Shown: positions 30,192 to 32,077 of the stretch, piece by piece
Layout of the letters: every line of letters starts with the position of its first letter
Position numbering within the stretch: position 1 is the first letter of the stretch
Source: Nitriliruptoria bacterium
GTDB lineage: Bacteria > Actinomycetota > Nitriliruptoria > Euzebyales > Egibacteraceae
Length of the DNA: 32,077 nt
NCBI GenBank assembly: GCA_003553565.1
Contig: PWER01000038.1
Span: 1-32,077, forward strand
Direction: 5' to 3'
Translations under genes and position numbers: made by a program
Notes under the pieces: model-generated
What the model was told of the DNA's origin: nothing
Database searches by the model: none
The model's input: only the letters and a program-made list of their open reading frames with translations

Positions 30192-30219
30192 CCCCGCGAC
30201 GCTACTCGTCGTCGCGGGG
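30192..30219 (-). terminator. Perfect 10-bp hairpin after the rhodanese gene
   Basis: CCCCGCGACG (30192-30201) pairs with CGTCGCGGGG (30210-30219) over an 8-nt loop. It lies between the rhodanese stop and the QOR start, both on the minus strand, so it most likely ends the rhodanese transcript. A second stem-loop (30231-30238 with 30259-30266) sits directly after the stop. Confidence 0.65.
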
Positions 30220-30230
30220 CTCGGCCGCCA

Positions 30231-30266
30231 CTGCGCGCTGCGGGCCCCATCTGCCGCGGCGCGCAG
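30231..30266 (-). terminator. Stem-loop immediately after the rhodanese stop codon
   Basis: CTGCGCGC (30231-30238) and GCGCGCAG (30259-30266) pair perfectly over a 20-nt loop, 2 bp past the stop. It may act with the next hairpin as a tandem terminator. Confidence 0.4.
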
Positions 30267-30268
30267 CG

Positions 30269-31165
30269 TCAGGCGTGCGGGTCGCCCTGCTCGATCGGGG
30301 CGCGCACCAGGTTGCCCCACTCGGTCCACGAGCCGTCGTAGTTGCGCACGCGCTCGTGGCCCAGCAGGTGGCGCAGCACGAACCACGTGTGGCTGGAGCG
30401 CTCGCCGATGCGGCAGTAGGCGATGACCTCGTCGTCGGACGCGGCGAGCCCCTGCTGCTGCTCGTAGATCGCGCGCAGCTCCTCGGCGGGCTTGAAGGTC
30501 CCGTCCTCGGCCACGGCCTGCTTCCACGGCACGTTGACCGCGCCGGGGATGTGGCCGGCGCGCAGGGCGCCCTCCTGGGGGTAGTCGGGCATGTGGGTGC
30601 GCTCGCCGCGGTACTCCTCGGGGCTGCGCACGTCGACCAGCGGGCCGCCGCGCCGGTGGTGCGCCTCGACCTCGTCCTTGAAGGCGCGGATCGTGGCGTC
30701 GTCGCGGGCCACCACCGGGTAGTCGGTGGCAGGGCGCTGCGGCTTGTCGCGGGTCAGCGGGCGCTCCTCGGCGATCCACTTCGCGCGACCGCCATCGAGG
30801 ACGCGCACGTCGGGATGGCCGAACAGCGTGAACACCCACAGCGCGTAGGTCGCCCACCAGTTGTGGTTGTCGCCGTAGAACACGAGCGTGTCGTCGCGGG
30901 CGATGCCCTTGCGGCGCATCAGCTGCGCGAACCCCTCGCCGTCGAGGTAGTCGCGGGTGACCGGGTCCTGCAGGTCGGTGTGCCAGTCGACCTTGACCGC
31001 GCCGGGGATGTGGCCCTGCTCGTAGAGCAGCACGTCCTCGTCGGACTCCACGACCACCAGGCCGGGGCTGTCGAGGCGCTCGGCGAGCCACTCGGTGGAC
31101 ACCAGGCGGGCCGGGTCGGCGTAGGCAGCGAACTTCGGGGTCGGGTCGGTCTCGTCCAGCGGCAT
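30269..31165 (-). CDS. Tandem-rhodanese thiosulfate sulfurtransferase (SseA/CysA2 type)
   Basis: The 298-residue protein has two rhodanese domains. The first (about 20-135) is structural and lacks the Cys. The second (about 155-290) carries the active-site Cys C251 in YCRIGERSS, where the persulfide forms. [10 protein letters not shown] and [10 protein letters not shown] mark the equivalent turn in each domain; [13 protein letters not shown] is typical. It would move sulfane sulfur from thiosulfate or mercaptopyruvate to thiols. GGAG lies 6 nt before ATG 31165. The divergent neighbour is sufE; in mycobacteria sseA and a sufE-type gene are likewise adjacent (Rv3283-Rv3284), so the two probably work together in sulfur delivery. 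Confidence 0.94.
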   Translation of the reverse strand: MPLDETDPTPKFAAYADPARLVSTEWLAERLDSPGLVVVESDEDVLLYEQGHIPGAVKVDWHTDLQDPVTRDYLDGEGFAQLMRRKGIARDDTLVFYGDNHNWWATYALWVFTLFGHPDVRVLDGGRAKWIAEERPLTRDKPQRPATDYPVVARDDATIRAFKDEVEAHHRRGGPLVDVRSPEEYRGERTHMPDYPQEGALRAGHIPGAVNVPWKQAVAEDGTFKPAEELRAIYEQQQGLAASDDEVIAYCRIGERSSHTWFVLRHLLGHERVRNYDGSWTEWGNLVRAPIEQGDPHA

Positions 31166-31298
31166 GGGGGGCTCCTGTCGGCGGGATCGCGCGGCGGTGC
31201 GCCGCGGCTGTCGGCGTCTGTCCGAACGGTGCCCTGCCACGACGGGCTGCACGCGGCATGCGCGGTGGGAACCATGGGAACCCGAGGACCCTAGGGGG

Positions 31299-31310
31299 CA
31301 GAGCGCTCTG
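31299..31310. promoter_or_regulatory. 12-bp perfect palindrome in the rhodanese/sufE divergent region
   Basis: CAGAGCGCTCTG is its own reverse complement and lies roughly midway between the divergent starts. Nearby are a smaller palindrome CCCTAGGG (31289-31296) and the direct repeat GGGAACC (period 9). An operator for a shared regulator is possible; no regulator gene is nearby. Confidence 0.35.
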
Positions 31311-31394
31311 TCGGCGCAGCCGAGCACGCCGGTGCGTGCCCGGGATCCGGCGCAGGCAGGGCACCCGCCCGCGACCGCGGCCAAGGAGACCGTG

Positions 31395-31847
31395 ATGAGC
31401 GCCACCACCCTGCCGGGCTCGCTGGAGGAGACCGCCGCCGAGCTGCGCGAGGCACCCCACGACCTGCTGCTCGAGGTGCTGCTGGACTACGCCGACCGGC
31501 TGCCGCCGGTGCCCGCGCGCCTCGCCGACCGACCCGGCGGCATGGAGCAGGTCACCGAGTGCCAGACGCCGTTCTTCCTCGCCGCCGAGCTCGACGAGGA
31601 CGGCGGGGTGGCGGTGCACATCGACTGCCCGCCCGAGTCGCCGACCATCCGCGCGTTCGGGGCGATCGTGGTCGAGGGGCTGTCGGGCGCGGCCCCCGAG
31701 GACGTCGCCGAGCTGCCCGACGACCTCGCCGAGCGTCTCGGCCTGGGCACCGCCATCACCGGGATGCGGCTCAACGGGATGGTGGCGGTGGTGCGTCGCC
31801 TGCGCCGGCAGGTCCAGGCGCTGCTGGGGACCGAGCAGCCGTCCTGA
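31395..31847 (+). CDS. sufE: SufE-family sulfur-acceptor protein
   Basis: SufE accepts sulfur from a cysteine desulfurase and activates it for Fe-S cluster assembly. The 150-residue protein has the conserved acceptor C56 in VTECQTPFF, within the usual E-x-x-x-G-C-Q-like region (Gly here is Glu), and the later [14 protein letters not shown] segment typical of the family. AAGGAG lies 7 nt before ATG 31395. It is divergent from the tandem rhodanese, a possible sulfur donor. No sufS or other suf gene is in the window. Confidence 0.92.
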   Translation: MSATTLPGSLEETAAELREAPHDLLLEVLLDYADRLPPVPARLADRPGGMEQVTECQTPFFLAAELDEDGGVAVHIDCPPESPTIRAFGAIVVEGLSGAAPEDVAELPDDLAERLGLGTAITGMRLNGMVAVVRRLRRQVQALLGTEQPS

Positions 31848-31866
31848 CCGCCTGACCTTGGCGCTG

Positions 31867-31880
31867 GCGGACCGGTCCGC
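31867..31880. terminator. 14-bp palindrome after sufE
   Basis: GCGGACCGGTCCGC is a perfect palindrome 20 bp past the sufE stop. It could be a small terminator or an operator for the next gene, whose -10 lies 48 bp on; the sequence does not decide. Confidence 0.3.
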
Positions 31881-31927
31881 GGATCTCGGGTCCTGCGGGG
31901 AGCTCGGAGCGTCCGCCGCGGCACTCG

Positions 31928-31933
31928 TACAGT
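31928..31933 (+). promoter_or_regulatory. Leaderless-type -10 element for the DUF2905 gene
   Basis: TACAGT lies 7 nt before ATG 31941 and no Shine-Dalgarno is present. Confidence 0.55.
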
Positions 31934-31940
31934 CGGGGGC

Positions 31941-32077
31941 ATGGATGCACGCACGCTCGGGCTGCTCATCGTCGGGCTCGGCCTGGCGATCGCCGTGGTC
32001 GGTGTGCTGGTGGCGGTCGGCGCGTTCGGCTGGTTCGGTCGCCTGCCCGGCGACCTGCGGTTCGAGGGCGAGCGGAC
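31941..32077 (+). CDS. DUF2905-type small membrane protein (5' part)
   Basis: Only the first 45 codons are in the window. One long hydrophobic helix (about residues 6-30) is followed by WFGRLPGDLRFEGE, matching the DUF2905 core GRLPGDI. Full members are about 65-75 residues with a second membrane helix, so most of the gene is present here. Function is unknown. Confidence 0.75.
   Translation, partial: MDARTLGLLIVGLGLAIAVVGVLVAVGAFGWFGRLPGDLRFEGER

Overview
The window is a gene-dense, very GC-rich bacterial chromosome segment. Genes for mycothiol synthesis (MshA- and MshD-like), a GlnR-type orphan response regulator, an RsiG-type anti-sigma factor, a heparin-binding-haemagglutinin-like protein and many leaderless-looking starts (TAnnnT 7-8 nt before ATG/GTG) point to Actinomycetota. 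A CWB2 cell-wall-binding repeat and the mixed gene order are compatible with a deep lineage such as Nitriliruptoria, but that placement is inference. No phage, IS, CRISPR or plasmid gene was seen; this looks like core chromosome.

Layout. 1-3.6 kb: tail of a CWB2 protein, a four-PAS GGDEF/EAL c-di-GMP enzyme, and a minus-strand tRNA cluster Lys-Asp-Phe. 3.7-5.8 kb: fur-family gene divergent from mshD, which converges on glnR. 5.9-9.2 kb: a CdsA-like membrane protein with eroded active site, a winged-helix regulator fused to a cysteine-less TusA-like domain, a 500-bp interval with a tiny ORF under an extreme Shine-Dalgarno plus nested RNA-like hairpins, and ygfZ. 9.2-13.5 kb: bcp, a phosphatase/fructosamine-kinase pair (probable protein deglycation), inorganic pyrophosphatase and an S9 peptidase. 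13.5-15.9 kb: a PATAN (DUF4388) protein divergent from an RsiG-family anti-sigma factor. 16.0-19.3 kb: Xre regulator with an operator-like site, HbhA-like protein, mshA, YbjN. 19.4-22.6 kb: proline dehydrogenase, proC, sugar epimerase, small Cys-pair protein. 22.8-26.4 kb: a MacA/MacB-type ABC export operon. 26.4-32.1 kb: NeuD-like acyltransferase, acuC, QOR and xthA, a rhodanese divergent from sufE, and the start of a DUF2905 membrane protein.

Themes. Thiol and sulfur handling recurs (mshA, mshD, bcp, ygfZ, sufE, rhodanese, TusA-like regulator). c-di-GMP turnover (PAS-GGDEF-EAL) and c-di-GMP sensing (RsiG twin motif) occur in the same window, and the RsiG gene faces a PATAN-domain gene of a type often linked to type IV pili or surface motility. 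The most unusual items are the RsiG with a changed second c-di-GMP motif, the mini-ORF whose leader can pair 19 nt with the usual 16S rRNA 3' end, the regulator-TusA fusion with no cysteine, and the CdsA-like protein lacking its catalytic acidic residues.
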